Of a stretch of 64,000 bases of DNA, positions 1-8,832 are shown piece by piece. How positions within the stretch are numbered: the first letter of the stretch is position 1; each line of letters starts with the position of its first letter. Origin of the DNA: Fibrella rubiginis (GTDB lineage Bacteria > Bacteroidota > Bacteroidia > Cytophagales > Spirosomataceae); the NCBI RefSeq assembly GCF_017353185.1, contig NZ_JAFMYV010000013.1:1-64000 (forward strand). Direction: 5' to 3'. Below the pieces are notes generated by a model. It worked only from the letters and a program-made list of their open reading frames with translations. It was not told where the DNA came from and did not search any database. The position numbers and the translations under genes are program-made.

Positions 1-249
1 GATGTTGATGCTTAGTACGGAATCAACCCCCTTCTGCTGTAATGCCTGTAAAGGAATCGACGGCGAGACCAGCGATTGGGAAACCGAAATACCACTAACT
101 GGGCGTTTGAGGTGATCGCCGTGGATGTTGTCGAGGTTCGACCAACTGAAATACAGGCCACCGACTGCCCAGAGCAGAAACTGAACGCCGATGAATAGTC
201 CCAGGTATCGGTGGATCTTACGAATGCGAAGGTGCCAAGTACGTTTCAT
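1..249 (-). CDS. PepSY-associated transmembrane protein, partial
   Basis: Start codon at 249; the C-terminal part lies beyond the left edge, leaving 83 codons. The N-terminus has basic residues (MKRTWHLRIRKIHRYLG) followed by one hydrophobic segment (about residues 17-34, LGLFIGVQFLLWAVGGLYF). This is the usual opening of PepSY_TM proteins, inner-membrane proteins often found with metal or siderophore uptake and resistance genes. It starts 6 bases after the stop of the DUF2231 gene on the same strand, so both are probably one transcript. The family call is from the recognisable N-terminus only; the PepSY domain itself is outside the window. Confidence 0.7.
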   Translation of the reverse strand, partial: MKRTWHLRIRKIHRYLGLFIGVQFLLWAVGGLYFSWSNLDNIHGDHLKRPVSGISVSQSLVSPSIPLQALQQKGVDSVLSINI

Positions 250-255
250 TTTCAG

Positions 256-972
256 TTACTTAGCTTCATCTGAATGGTTGTGTTCGTGGCGATTGCCATC
301 CGCAGTGCCTTCATCGTGCTGTTCGAGGTAAGCCCCGCGTGGCCCAATGCCATAGAGGTACGTCAATGCTCCGCCCTGATGCCCGGCTAGCCCTACGGCA
401 ATACCCGCCCCGACAAGTACAATTGCCGTGACGCCTTCCAGCCACTTCAGCGGTCGCCAGAGCGTTGCGCCTTTCAGCAACGTACCGGCCAGCCCCAACC
501 AGAGGGTATAATCAGCGTAGGTCTCATGGGTTTCCAGAGCTACCTGAGCGGCATCGCTTAGCCCATCGGTATGGGGATGCACCAACGTACCGGCTATATA
601 AGCCCCTACCGTTCCACCAAGTGCAATCAGAAGGGTTAACCAGTTCAGCGGACTGGACGGGTTGATCAGGGCAACCAATTGCAACAGCGCAGCCAATAGT
701 AACAGGATGATGGGTGCATGAACAACCATTGGGTGATAGGTTGGGTAGTCCGCTACCGGGGCAGTCATGGGAGCCATAACCTGACTTTCGTCCCTGGTCA
801 TACTATGGTCAGCCGCACTTGCGTAAGTCATTGGCTGGGCAGAGATCATAACCGAATCGTGACGAACCGAGTCCGTCGGCGCTTTCTTCTTTTTGTGGCC
901 ACCATGCCCAAAACTGATCTGGACCGACGCAACCAGCAGGATCAGCACCCAAACGATATGTCGTTGGTTCAT
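256..972 (-). CDS. DUF2231-type integral membrane protein
   Basis: 238 residues. A secretion signal (about residues 5-22) is followed by a His/Lys-rich stretch (HGGHKKKK). Four hydrophobic segments follow from about residue 83 (YHPMVVHAPIILLLLAALL), with the HPxxVHxPI opening and the GxxGGxLxYxYGxG ending typical of DUF2231. The C-terminal tail is His/Asp/Glu rich (about residues 215-238), suggesting metal contact. No enzymatic activity is established for the family; in Bacteroidota it is often found beside copper and heavy-metal genes, as here. It lies between the PepSY gene and the beta-flower gene in a run of same-strand genes. Confidence 0.75.
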   Translation of the reverse strand: MNQRHIVWVLILLVASVQISFGHGGHKKKKAPTDSVRHDSVMISAQPMTYASAADHSMTRDESQVMAPMTAPVADYPTYHPMVVHAPIILLLLAALLQLVALINPSSPLNWLTLLIALGGTVGAYIAGTLVHPHTDGLSDAAQVALETHETYADYTLWLGLAGTLLKGATLWRPLKWLEGVTAIVLVGAGIAVGLAGHQGGALTYLYGIGPRGAYLEQHDEGTADGNRHEHNHSDEAK

Positions 973-1026
973 AATTGTTTATCTATCAGACAATTAGCCC
1001 TCACAGAAGGGGCCTTGCCATCCAAC

Positions 1027-1470
1027 TTATTGCTTATGCGTGTGTCCAGCCTGAAAGCAGTGTAATGCACAGGCCGTCCCTTTGTAGCTGTCATGCACAT
1101 TGCCAATTCTATTGCCCTTCGCGTCGAAAATGTCGCAGGTGTTGTCGGCGTTGTCTTTGACGGTATACATTAGGTCTCCGTTGACATCCATATAGGTATC
1201 GTTGTTCTTCCCGACGCGGCCCATCTTTTTGCCCGTTTGGGCATCAACTAAATTGCCCTGCCCGTCTACAAAAGCGATTTTCTTCCCTTTAGCGTCCATG
1301 ATCATTTGATCTTTGGAAACCGTACCAATCGCCGTGCCGGTGGCATCGTTGATGTGTCCACTAGCGTTGATACGTATAGGGGTTTTGTAATTAGCTGACT
1401 GGGCCAATAGTAATGAGGGCGTTCCCAGCCACAAGGCGAACAGAGCAAAAAACAACAGGTTGGTTTTCAT
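1027..1470 (-). CDS. Secreted 5-fold beta-flower-like protein
   Basis: 147 residues from the ATG at 1470. An upstream extension exists, but MKTNLLFFALFALWLG...LLAQ is a clear signal peptide and fixes this start. The mature part is a chain of short strands with repeated G-x-x-I/V-G/D-x-V units (INDATGTAIGTV, AKGKKIAFVDGQGNLVD, GKKMGRVG, AKGNRIGNV), as in the Bacteroidota '5-fold beta-flower' family of unknown role. The C-terminus carries Cys and His residues (CALHCFQAGHTHKQ) that could bind metal, which fits the neighbourhood; that is inference. Confidence 0.6.
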   Translation of the reverse strand: MKTNLLFFALFALWLGTPSLLLAQSANYKTPIRINASGHINDATGTAIGTVSKDQMIMDAKGKKIAFVDGQGNLVDAQTGKKMGRVGKNNDTYMDVNGDLMYTVKDNADNTCDIFDAKGNRIGNVHDSYKGTACALHCFQAGHTHKQ

Positions 1471-1496
1471 AGTGTTAATCGTTAACTCATTGGCAA

Positions 1497-2363
1497 TTAT
1501 CTCTTTTCCCACTCAGCAATAAGCTGGTTGTTCAGCGTTACGTAGTCAGTAAACTTCTCTTGTTGCGCTACTGCTGCCGAATGGCGAGCGGCTGCAATGG
1601 CCCCCTTGTAGTCGCCTGAGCGGGCCAGAAGCTTGGCTTGCAGGTGCAGGTAATTGAAGGCCGGTTTCAGGGCTACGGCCTTTGTCGCCCAGCCTAACGC
1701 TTGTTTCGTGTCCTTCTCATTGTCGAAGTAGTACAGGGCTGCCTGGTAATACAGGCCGGGTTTGTCTTCTTTTTTGCCGTTGATCCGTTCCAGGATCTCC
1801 GCCGTGATCCGCTCGTCGGCATTGCTGACGATGGGAAAATGCACCGACGTGTTAGCCCAGTTGAGGTAAATCATCCCCCGATTGCGGACCATATCCTGCA
1901 CCTCAATCGTGAAGGATTCGTAGAAACGAGCTGATGAGTCGGGTTTCACCGTGAAGCGCAGGACATCATTTTTCTCGTCGTATCCATCCAATCCGTGGCC
2001 GCCCACATGCCTGTTCAGGATGATGGTCCACGCGCTTTGGGTCGGAATCGTAAAGAGAGAATAGCTGCCTGCGGAAAGCGGTTTGCCACCCAATACCACC
2101 GGGTCAGTAGTCTTGAGAATGGTTGCGTCCGAGGCTCCTGTACGCCAGAGTTTACCGAAGGGAACCAGCCCGCCAAAGACAGTACGGCCCTTTACCGCCG
2201 GGCGAGAGTAGGTGATCGTCAAGTCGGTGAACCCAATTTTCTGCTGGATGGTAGCGGGTGGGCTGGGTTCGGGCAGACTTAACTGCGCCTTAACAGGCCA
2301 GGAAAGAAGGAGTAAACCCAGTCCCAATGCCAGTCGGCCCAGTGCGTTTAGTTGCATAATCAT
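1497..2363 (-). CDS. DUF2911 domain protein with C-terminal TPR-like helices
   Basis: About 288 residues. Possible starts are GTG at 2375, ATG at 2363 and ATG at 2357; the ATG starts lead directly into a signal peptide (ALGRLALGLGLLLLSWPVKAQ). Residues about 40-180 match DUF2911 (IQQKIGFTDLTITYSRPAVKGR, then LVPFGKLWRTGAS). The C-terminal third is helical, with a tetratricopeptide look (LYYQAALYYFDNEKDTKQALGWATKAVALKP). Predicted periplasmic or outer-membrane associated; biochemical role unknown. The stop of the upstream propeller gene abuts the start region, so translation is probably coupled. Confidence 0.7.
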   Translation of the reverse strand: MIMQLNALGRLALGLGLLLLSWPVKAQLSLPEPSPPATIQQKIGFTDLTITYSRPAVKGRTVFGGLVPFGKLWRTGASDATILKTTDPVVLGGKPLSAGSYSLFTIPTQSAWTIILNRHVGGHGLDGYDEKNDVLRFTVKPDSSARFYESFTIEVQDMVRNRGMIYLNWANTSVHFPIVSNADERITAEILERINGKKEDKPGLYYQAALYYFDNEKDTKQALGWATKAVALKPAFNYLHLQAKLLARSGDYKGAIAAARHSAAVAQQEKFTDYVTLNNQLIAEWEKR

Positions 2364-2375
2364 AGTCTGATGCAC

Positions 2376-3467
2376 TTATTGTTTGAGAACAATGCCATTT
2401 GGTTTCTTGCCCACAGCGATGTCTTTGGTCTTCGTGCGATTTTTGACATCAACGACCGATACGGTAGCTGCCCCCTGATTAGTGACGTAGGCCGTCAGGC
2501 CATCCTTGGCGAAAGCGATAGCGTGGGCATCTAAGCCCGTCTGTATTTCGCTCATCTTCATCCAGACGTTGTTCATGCGCTCGAAAATGACAACCTTATT
2601 CCCCGTGCCGGCTTGGCTGACCCATAGTTCATTGCGTACACTGTTGTACGCTGCATAGCCGGGCGTGAAACCCAGCGGCACCGTTTCCACGACCGATAGT
2701 GTCGCCACGTCAATCACGCTTATACTTTTTCCCTTCTCATTATCCACGTACATGTTGCCGTCGGAACCTGGCCACGCGCCCACCGGATCATCGCCCACCG
2801 GGATGGTCTTAACGACAGACTTGTCGCTTACCCGTATCACCGTAACCGTGTTGCTCATGCCGTTGGCGACAAAAGCGTATTGGCCGTTGGTGGCCATGGT
2901 CACCTCTGCCGGTTCCATACCGACGGCTATCGTCTTTTTCAGGGTCATTGTGCTTGCCTCATACACCAGCACTTTACCTACGTCGTCCATCTGAGAGGTC
3001 CACAACTCAGTGCCATCGGGGGAGAACACGGCATTGTGGTTCATCACCGGTGTTTGCTGATTCTGAGTCGTGGCTCCCGTTTTGGCATCCAATACGACGA
3101 CCCGACCAGCCATACCCGTCGTACCGCCCGTATGCCCAGCACTTAGGTCCATACCCGGTACGCCTACGCTCAACTTGCTGCCGTCCGGTGAGAGATAGAT
3201 ATGATGTGGCCACATAATCATTCCCGGCATGGACATGCCACTCATGTTCATTCCCGGCATGGACGCATCACCAAACGAAATGGTCTCCTTCACTTGCTGG
3301 GTAGCCAGATCGATGACGGATACGCTGTTGCCTTCTGCATTGACGACATATGCGGCCGGATATATAATGTTAAGTGCGGGTTGCATATCATTCATGTGGT
3401 TCATGTTCATGCATCCTGACAGGAAAAAAAGGGGCAGCATAGCCGCCCAGGGCAACCGGTTTTTCAT
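2376..3467 (-). CDS. YVTN-type beta-propeller lipoprotein with Met-rich loop
   Basis: 363 residues. The signal peptide has a lipobox (FLSGC, Cys 19), so it is a predicted lipoprotein. The body is a seven-bladed propeller of YncE/YVTN type: repeats such as NAEGNSVSVIDLATQQVKET, NGMSNTVTVIRVSDKSVVKT and NQGAATVSVVDVKNRTKTKD. Between blades at residues about 70-85 is an insertion with seven Met in 16 residues (MPGMNMSGMSMPGM), and residues 20-29 are also Met-rich (MNMNHMNDMQ). Such clusters bind Cu(I) in other proteins, so copper binding or sensing at the membrane is inferred. It is the promoter-proximal gene of the run ending at the PepSY gene. Confidence 0.75.
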   Translation of the reverse strand: MKNRLPWAAMLPLFFLSGCMNMNHMNDMQPALNIIYPAAYVVNAEGNSVSVIDLATQQVKETISFGDASMPGMNMSGMSMPGMIMWPHHIYLSPDGSKLSVGVPGMDLSAGHTGGTTGMAGRVVVLDAKTGATTQNQQTPVMNHNAVFSPDGTELWTSQMDDVGKVLVYEASTMTLKKTIAVGMEPAEVTMATNGQYAFVANGMSNTVTVIRVSDKSVVKTIPVGDDPVGAWPGSDGNMYVDNEKGKSISVIDVATLSVVETVPLGFTPGYAAYNSVRNELWVSQAGTGNKVVIFERMNNVWMKMSEIQTGLDAHAIAFAKDGLTAYVTNQGAATVSVVDVKNRTKTKDIAVGKKPNGIVLKQ

Positions 3468-3489
3468 GGTCGAAGGGGGTTTGTTAACT

Positions 3490-3497
3490 AAAATATA
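3490..3497 (-). promoter_or_regulatory. Possible -7 box for the metal-handling operon
   Basis: On the minus strand the octamer is TATATTTT, one mismatch from the Bacteroidota -7 consensus TAnnTTTG, about 22 bases before the ATG at 3467. No convincing -33 TTG was found at the expected spacing. Confidence 0.3.
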
Positions 3498-3646
3498 GTG
3501 GGTGTCACTTGACCAGATAGGCCAGTGGGTAACAGTAGACTAAAAGGCTGTGAAACAGACAGCACGTCGTCAAGGAGATAAACGCCGATTGCCCGCTACC
3601 GGGACAATAGCATCCCAGTCAGCGAGTAAGTACGTTACCTGTCAGC

Positions 3647-4093
3647 CTAAATAAGCCAGATACAGTTGGCTATCAGCCGAAAACGTCCGGTTCGCGGAAG
3701 CGAGGGCTGAGAAAAGGGAAGAAGTGGCTCCGTCGAAGGGGACGGCAGCAGCGCGGCCAGCAAAAGCTGAAACTGCGGATTGGAAATAAATTCGGCAGGT
3801 TGAGGAGCTGAGACGGCATGTCCATCAACTACAAAACGGCTGACATCTAAATGCTCGTAGGTAAGATTTGTCTTGCAGCAGGGCGTCCGCTTGACCCCTG
3901 CTGCCTCTGAAACGGGCTGTGGCGTGTCGTACAACGTACACGTCTTTTTACAGCCTTCTTGAGCCATGAGGAGCGTTTTGGAATGCCCCCGCATCTGACA
4001 CCAATGTTCCACCATACCCACGCCAACGCTACCCATCAGGACCCAGAGGGCCATCAGACAGCAGAATACACGGGTATAAAGTGGCGTTTTCAC
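3647..4093 (-). CDS. HYC_CC_PP-like small secreted protein
   Basis: 148 residues starting with GTG at 4093. A hydrophobic N-terminal segment (CCLMALWVLMGSVGVGMVEHW) is followed by WCQMRGHS and conserved cysteine positions (CKKTC, CC near residue 72). This layout matches the Bacteroidota HYC_CC_PP family, short cysteine-containing proteins found beside copper/heavy-metal efflux and TonB receptor genes. The His-x-Cys motif is degenerate (EHWCQ). It is separated by about 180 bases from the propeller operon and has its own promoter-like box, so it may be a separate transcript responding to the same signal. Confidence 0.55.
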   Translation of the reverse strand: MKTPLYTRVFCCLMALWVLMGSVGVGMVEHWCQMRGHSKTLLMAQEGCKKTCTLYDTPQPVSEAAGVKRTPCCKTNLTYEHLDVSRFVVDGHAVSAPQPAEFISNPQFQLLLAALLPSPSTEPLLPFSQPSLPRTGRFRLIANCIWLI

Positions 4094-4113
4094 AATCGAT
4101 TTTTTTACACCAA

Positions 4114-4121
4114 CAAAGGTA
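4114..4121 (-). promoter_or_regulatory. -7 box (TACCTTTG) upstream of HYC_CC_PP gene
   Basis: Perfect match to the Bacteroidota -7 consensus TAnnTTTG on the minus strand, about 20 bases before the GTG start at 4093. No clear -33 TTG was found. Confidence 0.5.
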
Positions 4122-4242
4122 CAAGCCCTTTTGTGTTGACGAATTACAGGATTCAGCCCCTCAGTTATAAAATTTTTAGTAGTTGCTTCTAATTCTCAAG
4201 TCGAAAATTTAACCTGCTTGTTTGGTTATGCCCATCGGTGGC

Positions 4243-5253
4243 TCACCGCCGTTTCGGAAACGGAATTGGGGCAGCTAAACCGACGCGCTCAACCGGACTA
4301 AACCCACCTGTTTTGGTAAACTTCATGGTGTGGCTGAAATTCCGCATGGAGTCAGATGGGTCAATCGTCATCATGTTGATGCCGTCGAGCGTAGAACGGG
4401 GCATGGCAACTGACAGGATAACTTGCTTCTCGACAAAACCCGTTGCCGTGTTTAAGTTTCTGACGAGGGCGTGAACGACCACTTGGCTAACGGGTAAGTG
4501 GGCCTGTACTTCACGGCATATCCGCAGCAGGCAACTACAGACATAGTCTTGATACAATTCGTTGAATTTACTGGCCGATAAGGGTTTACGGGAAAGCTTT
4601 CCGCTGGCTAATTGGGACACGGTAAAATCAGGGACCACATCGGTAGCATTCACAAGCAGATCCACTTCAATGTGGTCACTGGTAAATGTAAACTCCAGTC
4701 GGCTCCCTAACTCGGCGATGTCCTCAAATGGTGCAAATGCCTCAATAACCTGCCCATACACGTCACTGTTCTTTGCCAGCACCTGACGGGCCAACTCCTG
4801 GCGATCCTGCCACTCTTCGTGCTGGCGGTTGTATTCGCCCTGCTTATCCCTGAACAATTGGTCGTCCTGCTGTTTAGCCTGGCCAATAGCTTCTTGCAAT
4901 CGCTGACTCTTTTTGGGTCCCGACCTGAATAACTTATCCAGAAAAGAAGGCTGATATATATCAAACTTCGCCTGCGCAATACGTTCCTGTTCGTCGGTAC
5001 GTACCGGCATTATGGGCGGGGCTTCCTGTTGCATAGCGGCCCAATCCACTACGTCGCTGCAATCGCAATGCACGGTTTTGAGCACGCTGACATATTCGTT
5101 GTATTCGGCAACTGCCTGAGCGGCATCGACGATGGCCTGGTGTTTCTGAAATTCTTTGTACTGTCGGGCGGCCAAGCGGGCGCGTCGCTGTTGACTACGC
5201 TCTACGCGCCGGGCCGTTGTGGTGATAACACGGACTGCTCCTCGTAAACTCAT
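4243..5253 (-). CDS. Uncharacterised protein with basic/coiled-coil N-terminal half
   Basis: 336 residues, family not recognised. Residues 1-55 are strongly basic and helical (TTARRVERSQQRRARLAARQYKEF with breaks). Residues 95-165 form a second charged helical stretch ending in EEWQDRQELARQVL. The C-terminal half looks like a folded mixed alpha/beta domain (LEFTFTSDHIEVDLLVNATD and VVVHALVRNLNTATG). No catalytic motif or membrane segment is apparent. It lies 42 bases downstream of the membrane-anchored GIY-YIG gene on the same strand, so the two are probably a functional pair. Confidence 0.6.
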   Translation of the reverse strand: MSLRGAVRVITTTARRVERSQQRRARLAARQYKEFQKHQAIVDAAQAVAEYNEYVSVLKTVHCDCSDVVDWAAMQQEAPPIMPVRTDEQERIAQAKFDIYQPSFLDKLFRSGPKKSQRLQEAIGQAKQQDDQLFRDKQGEYNRQHEEWQDRQELARQVLAKNSDVYGQVIEAFAPFEDIAELGSRLEFTFTSDHIEVDLLVNATDVVPDFTVSQLASGKLSRKPLSASKFNELYQDYVCSCLLRICREVQAHLPVSQVVVHALVRNLNTATGFVEKQVILSVAMPRSTLDGINMMTIDPSDSMRNFSHTMKFTKTGGFSPVERVGLAAPIPFPKRR

Positions 5254-5295
5254 TTCGGTTCAGGTATGATTCGTTGACTGACTCTGAGTGGTATG

Positions 5296-6927
5296 TTACA
5301 GTTCCTGCTCCTCGACTTCCAGTTCGACGGCTTCGTTTTCTAATTGGAATTTCTCCCACTCAGCCCGGTCGAGGGTGTTATTGGCCAGTGCTTTTTCGAC
5401 CGCCAGACTCTCGCGGTATTGTCGCGCTTCGGAGGCAATGGTCCACTTAGTGTCAATACCCAGTCGTTCGATCTCCGTTTTGATGTCGGCCAACTCAACC
5501 CGGAAAAACTCCTTGCGTGGGTTGACCTTGTTCACCTGATTATTCAGGAAATGCCGGTGTAGACTTCGTTCCAGCGCGGGGGCATCGTCGCTGAATAATA
5601 GCGCGTGAACGTCGAACTCGAAGGGCACGGACGCATCGCCCAGTTCGCGCACCCGGTCAAGTGGTTCAAGCCGACGGGTCATGCCAATCTTATAGACCTG
5701 TTCACCGAACGAGCCGATGTTGGAGATGATATAGACGTGACCCGATTTGGTCTGTTGAGCCATCGACAAGGCCCGCTGATTTTTCTCCTGGGCCGCCTGT
5801 AGTTTAGCGGTCAATTCCAGTAGTTGGGCTTCGAAAGCGGTACGTTGTTCCTCTGAGGCTTTCGCTGCCTGCTGCTGCACTTTGTCAATAGCTTTCTGAA
5901 TGGTCTCTTCCTGTTTGGCGGCATCGCGTTGCGCTTTTTCGTACTCACGACGGGCCTTCTCTTCTTCCCGGATCTGCTCCCGGATGAGTCGTTGTTCGTC
6001 GCGCTCTTTCAGCTTCAACTCGTGGGCAACCACCGCCCAACGCAGTTCTTCCAGCCGAGCCTGCAAATATTCGGGCGTGATCCGAGCATCCTTGAAAGGT
6101 TTACCCAGGTTATTGACCAGCGCGTAGGCATCGTTGATCTGCTGCGCCAACGTACCGTAATTATCGTGTTTCACGTTCGCCAGGATCGAATCAACTTTGC
6201 CGTTGAAGGCATCGGTAACGAAGTTTTCAGCACTCGTTTTCCGTACCGCTTCTACGTAGTCGCATCGGGCAGCAGCCCGCGTTGTCATCAGCAGACGGGT
6301 ACGTTCGCGAGCTTTTTTCAACTCCACGCCAGCTTCCGTAAAACCAAACGCATCGGCCAACTCGTCCAGCAGGGTAAACGACGGCACCAAGTACTGGTCT
6401 CCATAGCCGTTGATGACATTCTTCAGGGCCTGAATGGTACGTTCCAGATCAGCCGCGTTACGGGTAGCAGCCAGGGCTTCACCGGCAATCTCCTCCGCCC
6501 GCACGTTGGCATTGCTTACAATCCGATTGGCTTCTTTAGTGGCGTTGAGCAGCACGGTTTCGGCCTGTGTCTGGAGAGCACGGGCTTTGAAACCCGCCTG
6601 TTCACGGATGTCTTTTGCCTGCGAACGGGCCTGCCGCAGCTCCTCATCTGCCAGTACCCTTAACCGTTCGGCTTCCTGCTGTGCTTCCGCCAAGACGCGG
6701 TTTGCTTCGCGCTCGGCATTCTGGCGTATCTCATCGGCATACTGTTGCGCATCAACGATAGGCCGGTACTGGCTCAGTAAATCAAGTTCCTGCTGAAGCT
6801 GGGTTTCACGGCTTGCAGCGGCCTGTTTCGCCTGATCGACTTCCTGTTCTTTCGCCTTCAACTTCTTTCGTTGAGTGAATAGCAGGATCAAGGCAACAAG
6901 CAGTAGAGCGGATAGAAGTACGGACAT
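5296..6927 (-). CDS. Membrane-anchored DUF4041/T5orf172 GIY-YIG protein
   Basis: 543 residues. Residues 2-20 are a single N-terminal membrane anchor (VLLSALLLVALILLFT) followed by a long coiled coil (about 22-150). A DUF4041-like helical region follows (about 165-300), then a second coiled coil (305-395). The C-terminal T5orf172/MUG113-type GIY-YIG domain spans about 400-490: GHVYIISNIG, YKIGMTRR, and ALERSLHRHFLNNQVNKVNPRKEFF. The last segment matches the conserved RKEFF region of that family. DUF4041-GIY-YIG proteins are common in phages and mobile elements; their substrate is unknown. The anchor suggests action at the inner membrane, for example on incoming DNA, which is inference. Confidence 0.8.
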   Translation of the reverse strand: MSVLLSALLLVALILLFTQRKKLKAKEQEVDQAKQAAASRETQLQQELDLLSQYRPIVDAQQYADEIRQNAEREANRVLAEAQQEAERLRVLADEELRQARSQAKDIREQAGFKARALQTQAETVLLNATKEANRIVSNANVRAEEIAGEALAATRNAADLERTIQALKNVINGYGDQYLVPSFTLLDELADAFGFTEAGVELKKARERTRLLMTTRAAARCDYVEAVRKTSAENFVTDAFNGKVDSILANVKHDNYGTLAQQINDAYALVNNLGKPFKDARITPEYLQARLEELRWAVVAHELKLKERDEQRLIREQIREEEKARREYEKAQRDAAKQEETIQKAIDKVQQQAAKASEEQRTAFEAQLLELTAKLQAAQEKNQRALSMAQQTKSGHVYIISNIGSFGEQVYKIGMTRRLEPLDRVRELGDASVPFEFDVHALLFSDDAPALERSLHRHFLNNQVNKVNPRKEFFRVELADIKTEIERLGIDTKWTIASEARQYRESLAVEKALANNTLDRAEWEKFQLENEAVELEVEEQEL

Positions 6928-7076
6928 GAAAGAGAATTATAAGTCTTGACGTATCTATTTATACAGTAGAGCAAGACTACTAAAAAGTTACGTTATCGCC
7001 TAGATCGTCGTAAAAATTTCCCGCAGTTCACCTGAAAACGCCCAGAAATACCCCCGCCCGCCAGTCCCGATGTAAG

Positions 7077-7808
7077 TTAGCTTACAGAGCGAAACTCATA
7101 GGTAAAGTCGGCGTGGTAAAGGAACGTCAGGTATTGCTGCTGTTCGTCGACGCTGAACCCGCCCAGATCGTCGCCTGCTTCGGTGATGATGCTTACACCA
7201 CCGCCTTCGTAACACTCATACACTACGGCACGGCATCCGGCTGGACTGTCTAAGAAAGTGGCCTGGGTTTGCACTACGTCACCCACGGTGAACAGCGGCT
7301 TCCTCTGTTGCATTTGTACAGGTACGCGTGTACGTACCGTGGTTTCAGCAGCTACCGGATTCAGCAACTGTTCAGCCTCTTCGAGTAAACCCCAGCCCAT
7401 TAACTCGTCCTCTTCGGCCTCGTAATCGGCGGCACGGGCTAGGTCTGCCCGATGATCGATCAGGAAATCAGCAATGTCAATCGTTCGCTCGAAGCCCTCT
7501 TTCTGCGGTTGCCACTTGGCCACAAACGCCCACTTGAAATCTTGATACAGCACTTCGGCTACGTAGCGATTCTGGAAGATGTGCAGGCAAATTGCCAGAG
7601 CCGCCTGCGCCGGTCCCGACCCACCGTATCCCCAATTAAGGCCTGATGGCGAATGGTTCCGTACTGTCAGGCTCTCGGCCAGCAATACCTCCTGCCCATC
7701 CACGAACAGGCGGCATTGCTCATCCTCACCTCGTTCAGCATCACCAGCGTGATACGTACCCCGGATATGGAAGGTCGTTTTAGTGAGTTGAAAAAGCGGC
7801 TTTGTCAT
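7077..7808 (-). CDS. DUF6166 domain protein
   Basis: 243 residues from the ATG at 7808, whose ATGA overlaps the stop of the upstream gene by 4 bases (translational coupling). The first 90 residues match DUF6166 (RGTYHA..., then TVRNHSPSGLNWGYGGSGPAQAALAICLH), a small domain of unknown function common on plasmids and phages. A linker follows, then a C-terminal beta-rich domain (FTVGDVVQTQATFLDS...) resembling a KOW/SH3-like barrel. No catalytic residues can be assigned. Confidence 0.65.
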   Translation of the reverse strand: MTKPLFQLTKTTFHIRGTYHAGDAERGEDEQCRLFVDGQEVLLAESLTVRNHSPSGLNWGYGGSGPAQAALAICLHIFQNRYVAEVLYQDFKWAFVAKWQPQKEGFERTIDIADFLIDHRADLARAADYEAEEDELMGWGLLEEAEQLLNPVAAETTVRTRVPVQMQQRKPLFTVGDVVQTQATFLDSPAGCRAVVYECYEGGGVSIITEAGDDLGGFSVDEQQQYLTFLYHADFTYEFRSVS

Positions 7809-8071
7809 ACGGCTGGTCCCTCCCACTCGGTTCCTTTGTAGTATTCATCCAGGGCAAGCATTTTCATCGAGTCTCGCTCCGCGTCTGATCGCGCCCGAAA
7901 CCGTTCCGGGTCGTCAATGCCTTCAGCAATCACCACGTTCACTACGTCGCCTACACTATCGCGTATCTCATAAACCGACACAGACTCCTGATCTATAAAA
8001 ACTAACTGCACGTCGTCGTGCTCCCTCCCATCCACACGCTTGTTGCAAGGGTTATTAATGTGCTCTTCCAT
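7805..8071 (-). CDS. Small acidic hypothetical protein
   Basis: 88 residues if the ATG at 8071 is used; a longer frame to 8101 adds ten poorly conserved-looking residues. Strand-rich in the middle (VQLVFIDQESVSVYEIRD, VVNVVIAEG) with a charged helical end. It is cotranscribed with and overlaps the DUF6166 gene. No family recognised. Confidence 0.5.
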   Translation of the reverse strand: MEEHINNPCNKRVDGREHDDVQLVFIDQESVSVYEIRDSVGDVVNVVIAEGIDDPERFRARSDAERDSMKMLALDEYYKGTEWEGPAV

Positions 8072-8143
8072 AGCTGAATAGATAAATAATTGGATAGTCA
8101 AATATACAACTATTCCGTTAGATATCTCTTCACTGAATGGAAT

Positions 8144-8818
8144 TTACAACGTTGGTCGAGGTTGTCGTACTTTGGGGTTCTGAACGGTCTTGGTTTGGTC
8201 GGTAATCGATCGCTGTTCAGTATGCGCCTGTTCTGACCTGGCAGGATTCGTCGTTGCATCGGATTGCTTCACTGGATTATCGATGTTCATCGGAGTACCC
8301 GGCATCAAACCGTGCCGCTTTTCCATCGCCCGACAAAAACGACCGATCTCTCGATAGTTAAAGCTTGTTTTGGCCGTGTTTTTACCGTCCAGATCAACCC
8401 GGCTGGCTACGATGTGAAAATGCTCGTGGTCACAGTCCCGGTGCCGAAACGCGACCATCGGGTTGTTCTCCATGCCAAACGTTCGGGCGAACGACTGGCA
8501 GATACGGAGCATCACCTCGGCGGGCAGGCATTCGCCAATTGGAAATGAAAAACTCTGGTGCCAGACGGGTTTGCGGATGCGGTCGTTCAGGGCGGCTACC
8601 GACTTCATGCTGTCAGCCATATCCTCTATGTTTAGCCGCTGCTTCACGTCTTGTCGAAGCCGTTGGTCCGTTACAACCGATACGCCGACGTGTTGCGCGT
8701 ACAGCAACTCACCGCGCAGGCGGGTCCGGTCGAGGCTCCGGTTGGTACGGGTTTCGTAATAGCAATATTGAATGGCACCCAGGAAGCTGGAGCCAAAGCG
8801 GGCTACTTTGCCAATCAT
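8144..8818 (-). CDS. MobP-type relaxase (short form)
   Basis: 224 residues. Residues 87-93 (HQSFSFP) and 126-137 (HRDCDHEHFHIV) give the His-rich metal-binding motif III of Relaxase PF03432; tyrosines 18, 20 and 21 near the N-terminus are nicking candidates. The protein would nick the plasmid at oriT and stay bound to the 5' end. It is short for the family (usually above 300 residues): the C-terminal part after about residue 170 is Pro/Thr/Gln-rich and disordered, with no fused domain. It lies 14 bases after the stop of the ribbon-helix-helix accessory gene. Confidence 0.85.
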   Translation of the reverse strand: MIGKVARFGSSFLGAIQYCYYETRTNRSLDRTRLRGELLYAQHVGVSVVTDQRLRQDVKQRLNIEDMADSMKSVAALNDRIRKPVWHQSFSFPIGECLPAEVMLRICQSFARTFGMENNPMVAFRHRDCDHEHFHIVASRVDLDGKNTAKTSFNYREIGRFCRAMEKRHGLMPGTPMNIDNPVKQSDATTNPARSEQAHTEQRSITDQTKTVQNPKVRQPRPTL

Positions 8819-8832
8819 AATCGTTTGTCGGT

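Noticed and set aside
5929-6663. 244-codon plus-strand ORF opposite the DUF4041 gene
   Set aside because: Complement of a coiled-coil region rich in Glu/Gln/Arg codons, which keeps opposite frames open.
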